Part shown: in pieces, positions 34,800-45,140 of the stretch
Numbering within the stretch: the first letter of the stretch is position 1
How the letters are laid out: each line of letters opens with the position of its first letter
Source of the DNA: Reticulitermes lucifugus
Taxonomy: Eukaryota; Arthropoda; Insecta; Blattodea; Rhinotermitidae
Direction: 5' to 3'
Assembly: GCA_026260175.1 (NCBI GenBank)
Contig: JAKCWW010000520.1
Location: forward strand, 11,350 to 75,349
DNA: 64,000 bases
Notes under the pieces: generated by a model
What the model was told of the DNA's origin: nothing
Databases searched by the model: none
Seen by the model: the letters and a program-made list of their open reading frames with translations, nothing else
Position numbers and translations under genes: made by a program

Positions 34800-35554
34800 A
34801 TTTTATTGTAAAAAGAAGTTATATTGTGTAATAAATACGAAGTGTGAATTTTGTTGGTTTTAAGAAATGTGTGAGGAATGGTGTAGTCCGCAGCGCAGTG
34901 CACACATTATCCAGACGCGTCCTGTGCAGCGTCGTGGCACGCTTAGGCGTCTGAACAGCCTCGATGAAAACGTTAACCACATTTTAAAAACAGCTGTGAA
35001 TCGTTAACTTTAATCGTGCCCGAGGATATGTTTTGCGTATTCTCATCAACTACCACCGTTTTCTTGGCTGTGCTCTGAACCTTGATTGGTGCGACAGCAG
35101 CTGTCGCCTTCCAGCAACTGCGCTGCATTCTTCCCTCTGTTCTATGACTTGCTGCGTCACACGCAGAGGGAGCCAAGGATGAACATATCCCGGCGGGAAT
35201 TTACAGTCTATCGTCCGGCTGAATGTAAACCGGCATAAGAATTATCTCTAAATCCTTAGTGACAAGGGATCAGAATCCTGTCACAGAAACATTTCACAGA
35301 GAGAAGACAGGGGCTTGGCGTGTCAGTCTTAACAATTAGTCCATTGTGGAATGAACAAAGACGTGGTATTACGCAAACCTTTCGTCTTCTGTTTCCTCTC
35401 CTTGTCCTAATTGAATTTTATGACCCAGTGCTGTTATGTTAACCGTCCTCGCATCCAGTCAGGTCTAGAATAGACGCTTTATCATGTGGTCAGTGTCCGG
35501 GACAAAACAGCACACTGTAGGACACTATATCGATTTACTTTGTGGTACTACCTA

Positions 35555-35850
35555 GCGTAGTCGGTGCAGTGACACGGCTACGGGCTGGTGCTGGTCGATC
35601 GAAGGATCCTTGTTCGATTTCGCGCATGATCAAAAGATTTTTATCTGCTAGTAGAGCGTTAAGTCCCACTCTGGGGCCAACCCTGCTTCCTGTTCAATGT
35701 GTACTGGGATTTTTTTTCCAGGGGTAAAGCTCTCGGTACCTGAAGCATGTTGCTCAGCTTCTAGTGCCGAAGCTAAGAAGCCATTGAGCTATACCTCCAC
35801 TCTACCATACGTCTTCGTGGCGCGATGCTTAATTAAATACGGGGACAGCG
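35555..35850 (+). mobile_element. SINE family B copy
   Basis: Head GTGACACGGCTACGGGCTGG with B-box-like GTTCGATTTC, body 'AATGTGTACTGGGATTTTTT', end 'GTGGCGCGATGCTTAATTAA'. CpG sites are largely kept. Confidence 0.7.
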
Positions 35851-36113
35851 GTACCTTTACGTTTTGTATGGAATATGAGTTGAAATGAATATTAAGCACG
35901 ACTGAACAAATCCCAGGCGCCAGGTCGCCATGGCGACTACATTTTTTGCGGTGGCGCTTAGTACTTGTGGGTCCTCAGTACCAAACTTGCTTCATGTCAC
36001 CCTTCTGGCTCCTCGAATTTTCAGGTGGCTCCTGGATTTTTGTAAAATGTTTGCCTCCCTGATGTTGAAGTGTAGCTGTAATGTGTTAGGGTGTGGGCTG
36101 GGCCCCGTATTCT

Positions 36114-36228
36114 ATTGAGGAGACATGAACTTACATATTGAGGAGACATGAACTTACGTATTGAGGAGACATGAACTTACATATTGAGGAGACATGAACT
36201 TACATATTGAGGAGACATGAACTTACAG
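36114..36228 (+). repeat. Minisatellite, 23-bp unit, five copies
   Basis: Head-to-tail units built on ATTGAGGAGACATGAACTTA plus CAT, nearly identical (one CGT variant). Confidence 0.9.
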
Positions 36229-36248
36229 ATGTGATTAGTCTTCTTATA

Positions 36249-36532
36249 CACTCATCCTTCTTCGCGGGGGTTAGGTTCCAAGACCCCCTGTGAAAATCGA
36301 AAATCCGAGAAAAATCGACTTACCCCCACGCCCAAAGACAATGTTCTAGTGTTTTTCTTTCCTTCAGCTCCCTGAACATCATGCGGTCTGGCTCGAAGTC
36401 CCGTTCGAGTTGTCGAACAATTTTGATGCTGCTATCCATTGAACGGTCCGAGTGGTGTATTTTTATTCCCGGAGCGTCACCGAGAATTTGTGAAACCGCG
36501 AAGTACGAACCCGCGAAAGCTAGGGATGGGTG
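36249..36532. mobile_element. Tc1/mariner or pogo-type MITE, TA target duplication
   Basis: Left end CACTCATCCTTCTTCGCGGG and right end (reverse-complemented) CACCCATCCCTAGCTTTCGC form imperfect terminal repeats flanked by TA. Interior blocks GGTTAGGTTCCAAGACCCCC and CGAAGTACGAACCCGCGAAA resemble widely seen pogo-related MITEs. No coding frame. Confidence 0.7.
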
Positions 36533-36734
36533 TATTAGCTTCTAGACCAACGTCCTTTCTATCGACTAATAAAGCTAATGCGTTTTTGTATGGTATTTAT
36601 GTCTTAGCCCAGTAAATTAACATCACCAGCGTGTCGAAATTTCAATTGAATGCATCAGAGACTACAAAGTTTGTAGTAAAGGTGAAAAGGTGAAGTTCAC
36701 CCTAGAACAGTCCATGAAGGCCGAGAGGGGAGAA

Positions 36735-36850
36735 GTAGAGGTATAGCTCTACTCTTTCTTTAACCTTGGCGCTAGATGGGGTGGGTGGTCAGAGCCACAC
36801 CCCGGCCGATTTACCCCCGGGAAAGAGACCCGGCACCCATTGTAACAAAG
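36735..36850 (-). mobile_element. SINE family B, antisense fragment
   Basis: GGTATAGCTCTACTC, ACCTTGGCGCTAGATGGGGT and GTCAGAGCCACACCCCGGCC match family B on the minus strand. Truncated. Confidence 0.55.
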
Positions 36851-36894
36851 TTTGTAGAGGTAAAGCTTTCCCGTAACAAGTCCATTCGGCACAA

Positions 36895-37095
36895 CTAGGA
36901 GCATAGAGTAGTCAGCTTCACGCGCCGGCCGCACTTCACCCCCAAGGAAGTTCCTTGGTATTCACTTTTGTTAGAAGTTGAGAGGACCCCGGGGCTACTG
37001 AATGCGGACAGAATAAATATGTCACTTGAAAATGTTCAAGAACCCTACCTGAAATCGAACCCGGAACCTCCCGTTTTGTGGCGCAGTGCCTCAAC
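36895..37095 (-). mobile_element. SINE family D, diverged copy
   Basis: CACGCGCCGGCCGCACTTCA, AAGGAAGTTCCTTGGTATTC and CTGAAATCGAACCCGGAACC follow the family D order. Confidence 0.6.
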
Positions 37096-37964
37096 AAACT
37101 TTGTATTTGGGTTATAAATGAAATTCAATGTTAGTAGGGCCTGTTTACTGTATAAAGAAGTGAGCTTGACTTAACCTATTGAATTTTATGCTGAAGGTCA
37201 GAACTTCTCCGATCTTCCCAAAGTACTGTCAATATTTGCCGACTGTTCTAAAACGGCAAGCCGAGGAAGATTGTCTAAACACACAAGCGTAAGCCTGGTT
37301 TCGTGTTTGTGTTTGTGCACTTCAGCTTACTGAAAGTTTTCTAGCAGAGGTATGCTGATCCGAGAAATGCACTTCATTGTTTTAGCAAAAGAACCCTAGT
37401 GAGGGGGGGGGGTTTACTGACTACAGTAGCTTTCCTGACTTCCTGACTGTCCCTCTTCGTACACAAGAATTCTGCTTGGAAGTGCCTTATCCCGCGAATG
37501 ACACATGATTTCACTCAAGCTGTGTTACAATGCTCATTGCGAATGGCGTACAAAAGCAAGAGACTGGTCTCTCGGTCAGTACCGGAACATACTAAACCAT
37601 ATTGTGGTCGAAAACTGAGTCTATATGCGCTTTCAAATCAATGTTTCAGTTAGTTAAACTGGTCTGTGGGTTTAAGTACAGTGTATTTACGATTGTCCAC
37701 TTGTTATTCAAACCAAATTAGTATTTACGAAACTTAAACGTGGTTACATAATTTTAAATCATCATTTTCCTTCCGTGCACCAATATTCAATTTAACAAAA
37801 CCTTTTTATGCCATCAAAGTACAATAAATGTTGTGTACTTTGATGGTATAATGTACTTCGTGGCATGAAAAGATTTTGTCGAAGTGAACATTAGTGCACG
37901 GCATGAAAGTGAACTGTGTTAATATAGGAATGGTTAATCAAGCCAAATTAGTATATAGGTAAAG

Positions 37965-38029
37965 GAATCCAATTACAGGCCTGGACAGGCCCTTAGGGTT
38001 CCAGAAGGTTGAGGCTCCCAGATTTCTAG
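37965..38029 (-). mobile_element. SINE family D tail running into the assembly gap
   Basis: ATTACAGGCCTGGACAGGCC and TTGAGGCTCCCAGATTTC match 16545-16600. The gap at 38030 hides the rest. Confidence 0.65.
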
Positions 38030-38508
38030 NNNNNNNNNNNNNNNNNNNNNNNNNNNNNNNNNNNNNNNNNNNNNNNNNNNNNNNNNNNNNNNNNNNNNNN
38101 NNNNNNNNNNNNNNNNNNNNNNNNNNNNNNNNNNNNNNNNNNNNNNNNNNNNNNNNNNNNNNNNNNNNNNNNNNNNNNNNNNNNNNNNNNNNNNNNNNNN
38201 NNNNNNNNNNNNNNNNNNNNNNNNNNNNNNNNNNNNNNNNNNNNNNNNNNNNNNNNNNNNNNNNNNNNNNNNNNNNNNNNNNNNNNNNNNNNNNNNNNNN
38301 NNNNNNNNNNNNNNNNNNNNNNNNNNNNNNNNNNNNNNNNNNNNNNNNNNNNNNNNNNNNNNNNNNNNNNNNNNNNNNNNNNNNNNNNNNNNNNNNNNNN
38401 NNNNNNNNNNNNNNNNNNNNNNNNNNNNNNNNNNNNNNNNNNNNNNNNNNNNNNNNNNNNNNNNNNNNNNNNNNNNNNNNNNNNNNNNNNNNNNNNNNNN
38501 NNNNNNNN
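38030..38508. other. Assembly gap (479 N)
   Basis: Run of N. The left edge is in a SINE D tail and the right edge in a LINE tail, so the missing DNA is probably repeat. Confidence 0.99.
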
Positions 38509-38575
38509 GAATTTCTTGACTAGCTGACGACCTGCTAGCTTCTCAAGAAGGACTCTGCTCCATGGAGTTTAATAA
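38509..38575 (+). mobile_element. LINE 3' tail after the gap
   Basis: GAATTTCTTGACTAGCTGAC, GACCTGCTAGCTTCTCAAGA and CTGCTCCATGGAGTT, a well-preserved copy of the family tail. Confidence 0.7.
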
Positions 38576-39692
38576 CAGATCTGTTTATTTTTCTTCGTTT
38601 ATTCAATCTCTATAGCCACGTTTGTGAAAGGGGGCACGCTATGTACGTGGGGCTGAGATTGGCATTGAAATGGGAGACTGCATAATGCGGGTGTTTCCTC
38701 TCTCAAACTTAATTCCTTGCGACCACGTGTTCGCAGATTCTGTAGATTACCTAACTTCAGATTGCTGTCACGTAACAACCGCCAGTCTGTGTCGTGCTGC
38801 TGGTCTTGATTCCAGGATATGAATCTGATGTCTTTTACACCAATCGTAATTTAGAATCGCTCTGTTTTATGGACTTGGGGTCGAACAGCGTTGACTCAGA
38901 CTGGCAATAAATTTTGAGATTTAAGGTTCTCACAGCGGTGTTGCTGAAGTTTCAAGTCTTTTGGGTTGCGTATGCTGTGTCGTTGGGTAGCAGTTAATTT
39001 TCTCCTGCCTCAGAACAGTTGCGTTTCTTTGTGACACCTCGTGTTACGTGTTTATAGACTTCAGTTTATAGTGGCTGATCACGGGTTCAGATATTTGGGA
39101 AATCCTAACGAATCAAAATTCCATCTGTGAAGAAATTAAGAGCCGACTTCATTAGCGACCTAATTTTTTTTGTCATGCTACGTGTTGTCCTGCATTACAG
39201 ACACCAGACAAAGCAACGTGTTTATTATAAACAAACTTTATTTACGCTGTGCACAGAAGTAGTAGTGCAAAGTGAATTTTTCAAGCTGTTTAGGCCCTTT
39301 TGGCCTGTGGCTGGCAATGTATGTAGTCTACCTCGTTTACCTCCTCTCAACATTTTGCTTGCCCCCTGGTTCAGAAACGTTGCTGGAAATTGTAGGTCCA
39401 GTTGTGCTGATCAAGTACAGGGGGTTCATGGTAAATGTTGGGACGTGTTACCAAACTGCACGACATTATATTTCATTATATCATAGTCTTCATTACTGCC
39501 ATATAATCTCTCTTTTTTTTTCACTTTGCCTCTTCAGAGTTTACGTATTCAGTTACGTTGCATCCAAGAATCTATCAAATTATTCGCTCATCAAAATTTC
39601 AACCCGCCAAAATCTCTGTAGAAGGAGCTCTCCTGACCCAGTGTCTGTTAGGAGAAAAGTGAGATAGAAATGTTTTATTTAACGACGCTGTC

Positions 39693-39898
39693 AGTTGCTA
39701 AGATAATGTAGGGCCTGGGTTAGATGAGTGAAATACGAGTATGGAGCATTGGTGGAATAATAATGACAGGGAACAGCCGAAGTACTTGGAGAAAAGCCTG
39801 TCCCAGTGCTGCTTTGTCCACCACAGATTAAAAAATGGGACTGCCCTGGGTACGAACATGGGCCTCTGCGGTGGGAGGCCTGAGCCATGACACGGCAC
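39693..39898 (-). mobile_element. SINE family C, diverged copy
   Basis: Minus strand shares GCCGTGTCATGGCTCAGGCC, the GTGGACAAAGCAGCACTGGG body and TTCCCTGTCATTATTATTCC with the copy at 5024-5212. The B-box region is degenerate (GTTCGTACCC). Confidence 0.6.
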
Positions 39899-40639
39899 CC
39901 AGTTTCTGATAGTGACTTCATAAAACCACGTGTGCTGTGATGGATATTGACTGCGACATGTGAACGCACGCTGTGCGTGGAATATGAAGACAGGCTGCGT
40001 CTGGTACGGCAGCGCGAAGTAGCTGTACTAAGCACATCTGGAACTGCTTTACGTGTGGAACAAGACTAGTGGATGGTCGCCGTGCTTTCCCTTTTCATTT
40101 TTTCGACCTATTCTTTTCTTTTTCTTTTTTTTTTCCGAACGTACAAACGCGAAGAATGACTTCCGGCAGCGCAGTGAACCGTCTTCACGCTACCGCTCGG
40201 ATGTGCCTGAGAGGGGACTCCGTTACTTTTACATCTCTGTGCCATCAGCGGTCGTGAATGCCACTTGAACGCATAAAAAATGTAATATAAAGCAGTGACA
40301 AGACACCACAGTCGCTGTTAACCGTAGAAGAACCAGCGTTAATTCCTGCAGTGCCAAGCCGCTATCGTTGGTATTTAGGGTTGTTCTTCTTCCGTGGGTA
40401 AATAATACATAAAACTTCAAGTGTATGGGGGAAAATTCCGTCCAGATGGTACTTGACTGTAGCTCAGATAAAATTCCAATAGTGCCACATACTGTCAGGT
40501 ACAGCAGTATCTGTAAGTTCAGAATTGTTTACCCTGGCACCACAGACATCTACGTGAGGTCGAAATTTTAGTGCTTTCACTTGGACGATTAGGTAACTCC
40601 ATGGGCGGATTCTTGCTTGAAAGTCTGACAGTTGGTCAG

Positions 40640-40915
40640 TTAATCAAAAAAAATGTCCTGCCTGTTGTCGAACCATACGTTTTACTGCTGTGTTCACAAG
40701 AGCCCACTATGGAGTGGTCATATGCTGGAGGCCCTTGCTTCAAATCATGGCCTGGAGACAATTTATCCTGGCCGAGGGTTTTCGTGGCTTTCCTCAGATC
40801 CTTCAAGACAAATGACGGTTCCTTCCACATCCTTTCCAGCTTATTATTTACTGATCATGCCATTATCTGGCGCATATAATCTGAGGTGTCGAAATTGTCA
40901 TTCAATAAACCATTG
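40640..40915 (+). mobile_element. SINE family E, diverged copy
   Basis: CTTGCTTCAAATCATGGCCT, GTGGCTTTCCTCAGATCC and TTATTATTTACTGATCATGC follow the family E order. Confidence 0.5.
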
Positions 40916-40944
40916 ATAAACATGTTTATAAATAAGTAAACAAT

Positions 40945-41255
40945 CTCCATGGGGCAGAATCCTTCTTGAGAAGCTAATAGTTGCTCATCTAGTCAAGAAG
41001 TTCCCCACATTTTTTCAACCTGGAGGTTCGTTACCGTGTTTACAACAGCCCGCCACTTTCCCCTGTCCTGAGCCGGATCAATCCATTTCATGCCCCCAGC
41101 CTATTTCTTGAAGATCCATTTTAACATCATCCTGTCATCTACGCTTAGGTCTTCCAATTGGTTTTTTCCCCTCGTGTTTCCCGACCCAAACCTCGTATGC
41201 ACTTCTCCTCTCCCCTCATAGTGCCACATGCCCCGCCCCTCTCATAAATAAAATA
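40945..41255 (-). mobile_element. LINE 3' end, antisense
   Basis: ATCTCCATGGGGCAGAATCC, GTTACCGTGTTTACAACAGC and ATTTTAACATCATCCTGTCA are the antisense RTE-like 3' end; reading the minus strand gives the 'RWRAVVNTV' region. Confidence 0.65.
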
Positions 41256-41413
41256 AGTAAATTAATTAATTAATAACTTATGACTAGGCCTTGTCCTGAG
41301 CCATATGAATTCAGTCCACGTCCCAAGCCTATTTCTGTAAGACGTGTTTTAACGCGTGTTTCGTGTGCCAGAACAAAGCTACGTAGAACCCTCTGCAGTG
41401 TTTGCGTTTCTGT

Positions 41414-41665
41414 TACTGTCACAACCATATCAACGCAGTGTCTGTAATAAGAATTGTGTGTCGTACAAAACAAGTTACTGTCACAACCATATCAATGCAG
41501 TGTCTGTAATAAGAATTGTGTGTCGTACAAAGCAAGTTACTGTCACAACCATATCAATGCAGTGTCTGTAATAAGAATTGTGTGTCGTACAAATCAAGTT
41601 ACTGTCACAAACCATATCAATGCAGTGTCTGTAATAAGAATTGTGTGTCGTACAAAACAAGTTCC
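41414..41665 (+). repeat. Minisatellite, 62-bp unit, four copies
   Basis: Units start CTGTCACAACCATATCAATG and continue CAGTGTCTGTAATAAGAATT then GTGTGTCGTACAAA. Copies differ by one or two bases; one has an added A. Open frames across it are by-products. Confidence 0.9.
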
Positions 41666-42184
41666 AGATTAACTTTCTAACTGGCACATTGATGTACTTG
41701 CAGAGTGCCTGACACAATACAGAATTCGTTCGGCAACAAATGCAGTGAGTCACTGACACTGATTGTATGATTACTGACTGTCGGATTATCTGATTGTTGA
41801 CCGAAAAACAAAGGAACTAATGAAAGTGACATGCTGATGGGAAGCTGGCTTATCAACGACGCTGTGTTAGTATTTTGGTCAGTTTTTAAAATTAATTCAT
41901 AAATCCATCTAGACCTATTTGGGTCATGTCCTTCCACCAGTAACGGTATAGCCTTGAAGCCTGCTGAAGCACGGAGATCATTGTAAAGCCATTTTGATTT
42001 TGGATCATGTCAAACTTTATATACGACGCTTCGATTGTAGGTAAATTACGTTGAGTGTAATTCACTTTGAGGGAGAATTTTATTTATTGCCTTAATGAAC
42101 GTGTTATATTTTATCTTCTGAGTCCTTGGGGGATTCATTGAAAATTGATATGCGACACTTCTTCCACATATGTGTAATTCATAG

Positions 42185-42535
42185 TGCCTGTACATTATGC
42201 AAAGGCCGTCAAGACAGAATTAATCAGAAGTATGGGAAAAGATAAATTAGAACGGTTTTATGTAGAAGCATTTGTAAAAAGCCTGTATATCGGTAGCACA
42301 GTACAAAAAGAAAGGGTAGGAAGTAAGTAATGACAATATACAGAGTGCTAAGACAGTGATGCCAAGGAAAAGAGGAAGATCATGCAAAAGATGGAGAGAC
42401 GAGGTTGAAGAGGACTTAAATAAATGGGAATACAAAAACAGACAGGAAATGACCAGAGACCGTCGTGAGTGTAGGAAGACTGTATGGGTAGCCAAGGTCC
42501 ACAACGGACTGTAAGAGGAGAAGAGGAAGAAGAAG
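42185..42535 (+). mobile_element. LINE C-terminal remnant (second family)
   Basis: Reads TVMPRKRGRSCKRWRDEVEE then DLNKWEYKNRQEMTRDRREC and RKTVWVAKVHNGL with a stop, the 'RRW.DEVEEDL....W...ARDR..WR..V..AKVH' C-terminus of an insect LINE. Confidence 0.65.
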
Positions 42536-42827
42536 GAGGAGGATAATAATAATAAGAAGAAGACAATGATGCCCCTCACTCACTCACTCAGTCACTCACT
42601 TTTGAAATATTCAGGTCTGTCTTGATGGCATAATGGAAAAATGTCGCAATGTATTCGAAAACCACTGCTGTAAAAGCACATTCCCAGTAGCTGTTGTATT
42701 GGCGAACAACAGAGTAACACGACACCTTCCTGTTGGCGCGCTGTGTTTTCCGCCCAGCTACCATTGGTCAGACGTTGTGTGTGTGTTCCCGCTACTTAAG
42801 CCTTTTTGGGAATTCTTCACGGACCTT

Positions 42828-42885
42828 GAACCCTGAAGATGAAGGCGACATGTTAGTGCCAATCGTCGAGAACGTCTAACCCAGC
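42828..42885 (+). ncRNA. Hammerhead-like motif, decayed
   Basis: ACCCTGAAGATGAAGGCGAC has the CUGAAGA core; the second half reads TCGTCGAGAACGTC where CGAAACGTC is expected. Confidence 0.45.
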
Positions 42886-42961
42886 AGTGCAGCATCACAT
42901 TCCAATAGGCCAGAATTCTCGTCAGAAGATTAGTTACAAAAGATTTATTTGATGAATTATA

Positions 42962-43135
42962 CCAGATGGCAAAGAACATGCCATATCAAACATGACAAAG
43001 AACATGCCATATCAAACACGGCAAAGAACATGTCATATCAAACATGACAAAGAACATGCCATATCAAATATGGCAAAGAGCATGACATATCAAATATGAT
43101 GATGAACATGCCATATCAAATGTGGCAAAGAAAGT
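42962..43135 (+). repeat. Minisatellite, about 26-bp unit, six to seven copies
   Basis: Units of GCCATATCAAACATGACAAA plus GAACAT with drift between copies. Confidence 0.85.
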
Positions 43136-43189
43136 GTCGTATGAAATAAAAAAAAATAAAAACTCTTTGTATGAGTCAAAATAGGGTTA

Positions 43190-43300
43190 AATGACACGGC
43201 GAATGAAAAAGCCATTACTTTTAAATTTCTGGGCTATACATTTTGAAATGATGAAAGTGAAATTAAGTGGCCTTATTGTAACAGTACCACAACGCCAAAC
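43190..43300 (+). mobile_element. Short LINE reverse transcriptase remnant
   Basis: KAITFKFLGYTF followed by NDESEIKWPYCN resembles the 'FKFLGY' thumb segment of insect LINEs. Very short. Confidence 0.4.
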
Positions 43301-43379
43301 AAAAGACGGCGAAAAATGTAAGTAGTAAATTATACAGTAATGAGCATCACACCAACTACCTTCCTAGGTTTTTATAAAT

Positions 43380-43426
43380 AAACACCGCCTGAAGATGACC
43401 TACACACGTCGAAACATGCCGTGTTT
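43380..43426 (+). ncRNA. Hammerhead-like motif with strong stem I
   Basis: AAACACCGC then CUGAAGA, UGACC, loop, GUC, GAAACAUGCC, GUGUUU. Stem I pairs AAACAC with GUGUUU; both core strands are intact, but the cleavage triplet reads GCC rather than GUC. Confidence 0.55.
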
Positions 43427-43857
43427 AAGATATTATATCAAAACCAACAAATGCACATAAGTGTATGAAAGTGTATTATACACACCGTTTTGTTACATAG
43501 CTATATAAGGTAAGAACGAAGAAGTAGCTGTCTGTGAAACAATAAAGACTATTGTGCTGACAGGATAAAACCCCTATTATTTTGTAAATTGGAATTTCAT
43601 TAAATAGCACAACGGGATGCCAACAGTGAAGACTTGGCAGCGTGACTTTCGTGTACATAATATTTCATAATTCAGTTCGTACCTCACAGGAAATGGTGTC
43701 GTCATTACAAAGTCTGTTTAATGTTGTGACATTCGTATGATACACAAACACATGGTGTGGGCAAAAGGCGGTGGTTTCGTATATTAACCGCTGTGCCATA
43801 AACGGCTAATAATTGTGCAGCACGAGGAAAAGGGCGTTCTTATATGGAAAAGATGAG

Positions 43858-44362
43858 CGGGCATGATTCAGTCGGTATAGTGATTGGGCTACGGGCTGGA
43901 CGACCGAGGAATCGTGGTTTGATTGTCGGCAGGCAAAGAGATTTTTCCTTGATTTCATTCTTCCGCCGCGATGTAGATGAGTTCTGCGCTCTTCTGGGAT
44001 ATTACGCAGCGTCGAGTGATAGTCCTTTACCGACGTTTCGTGAACTTCTCGACCCTTGAAGATGGGACCGATACGTTGTCCCGAAACGTCGGTAAAGGAT
44101 TACCAGTCGACGCTGCGTAATATCCCAAAAGAGCGCAGATATCAAAGAGATTTTTTCTCTTCTGCAAATGGTCCAGACCGGTTATGGGTCCCACCCACTC
44201 TCTTAACTAGTGAGGATCCGGAGGAGGGTTCTGTTTTCCTGGGAATAAAGCGGCCGGGGCGTGAAGCTGACCACTGGCCTAGTGTCGAGGTTGAGAATGT
44301 ATGGAGCTGTATCTCGTATCCCTGATACAACTTCATGGCGTGATACTTAATTAAACACATGG
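43858..44362 (+). mobile_element. SINE family B copy split by a fold-back insertion
   Basis: Head GGGCTACGGGCTGGACGACC and B-box-like GGTTTGATTGTC precede 43946; the body resumes at 44143 and ends CATGGCGTGATACTTAATTA. The 196-base insert 43947-44142 is flanked by CAAAGAGATTTTT on both sides. Confidence 0.75.
43947..44142. mobile_element. Fold-back element with inverted hammerhead-like cores, copy 2
   Basis: A 196-base element inserted in a SINE B copy, flanked by CAAAGAGATTTTT at 43934-43946 and 44143-44155. Opposite orientation to copy 1: CTTCCGCCGCGATG tail on the left, then CTGCGCTCTTCTGGGATATT. The right arm has UUGAAGAUGGGACC ... GUCCCGAAACGUCGG; the left ribozyme half is shortened to ACCGACGTTTCG. 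Confidence 0.8.
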
Positions 44363-44735
44363 AAAACTTGCCGAAACAAGCGATATTAGCAGTTGTATAA
44401 AATAACGAGAAATTATAATGTAGATAAAAGTACTGAAAACATTAACTAGGGATTCAAATACGATGCGTGGCTATTAAGTGATGGAACTGCGCGTACATCT
44501 CCTGAACATGTCTTGCAAGCCCCATATGAAGCTGTGTCTACCTTTCGATGGAAATTACTACTTACATGTAGATAGAATGATTTCCTTAAGACAAGAGTTT
44601 TTTAAACTAGTCTCGTCATTTATTTGCCACATCGTATTATTAGTGAGTTTATAAGTTGTGTGAGTTTATGAAATATGCTTTGTTTCCAACAGAGGTTCTC
44701 TGTTTTTTAATATCAACCGTGAATTTGTTTTACAG

Positions 44736-44834
44736 GCTCTCCATCAGCGTCTTGCGAGGACTGTGAAGTCTCACGTTGACATAGTGGAGCAGTTGGAAAA
44801 GATGAAAGATGAGAATGATGACCTCAAGTTCCAG
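44736..44834 (+). CDS. Serine-rich coiled-coil protein, exon 3 (33 codons)
   Basis: This 99-base phase-0 exon was found by its splice signals: acceptor gaatttgttttacag, donor gtttgt. It encodes ALHQRLARTVKSHVDIVEQL followed by EKMKDENDDLKFQ, an almost pure heptad helix. It joins SVENK at the end of exon 2 to LEEKSIELEG at the start of exon 4, giving one continuous coiled coil of about 85 residues across three exons. The continuity of phase and of structure supports the call despite the short length. The donor is weaker than those of exons 1 and 2. No other short exon was found in the 12 kb intron on its left, but one could be missed by eye. Confidence 0.75.
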
Positions 44835-45140
44835 GTTTGTGAATGTCTGAACTATTTAACGATCTTCAGTAACCACTGTACTGCCCTCATTCCAAACTGC
44901 ATTCGTAGTGAGACTAACGTATTCTGATACATTTATTCTTTTTTTTTTTTCAGTTTTACCGTGTGTTAATGCATTTCCAGTATTTGTTATATTTTCCTGA
45001 TTTGTTTCATGTTACACAAAATGTGATAGTTACAGATCCAGACATTGCATTAAAATGTGTTATTTATTGTGGAAGACGATTATGATGGTGTGTGCCTGTG
45101 CAGGTATCACTAGGCGTCTGTTTCTAGTTGTGTGAAGTCC

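Larger units (their letters stand above)
34527..34874. mobile_element. Penelope-type inverted repeat with hammerhead cores
   Basis: Left arm 34527-34667 and right arm 34733-34874 are about 140-base inverted repeats with few differences (TCACACATTTCTTAAACCAA against GTTGGTTTTAAGAAATGTGT), spaced by 65 bases. Each arm holds a hammerhead core. The layout fits the terminal repeats (pLTRs) of Penelope-like elements, which are known to carry minimal hammerheads and to occur inverted. No reverse transcriptase is present. Confidence 0.7.
32654..44735 (+). other. Intron 2 (12.1 kb)
   Basis: GT-AG intron packed with repeats: an ATT-bounded repeat, the 34527-34874 inverted repeat, SINEs, a TA-flanked MITE, three minisatellites, LINE fragments and a 479-base gap. 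No internal exon was found. 37100-37960 and 38580-39690 contain no recognisable element; frames of 119 and 131 codons at 39127-39667 lack coding character. Confidence 0.65.

Noticed and set aside
36114-36228. CRISPR-like direct repeats
   Set aside because: The repeats abut without unique spacers and the DNA is eukaryotic; it is a minisatellite.
39127-39667. Overlapping + strand frames of 119 and 131 codons, hydrophobic
   Set aside because: Composition follows T-rich DNA, two frames overlap, and nothing resembles a known membrane protein. Considered fortuitous.
42247-42579. 110-codon hydrophobic minus-strand frame
   Set aside because: Antisense of a LINE C-terminal remnant.
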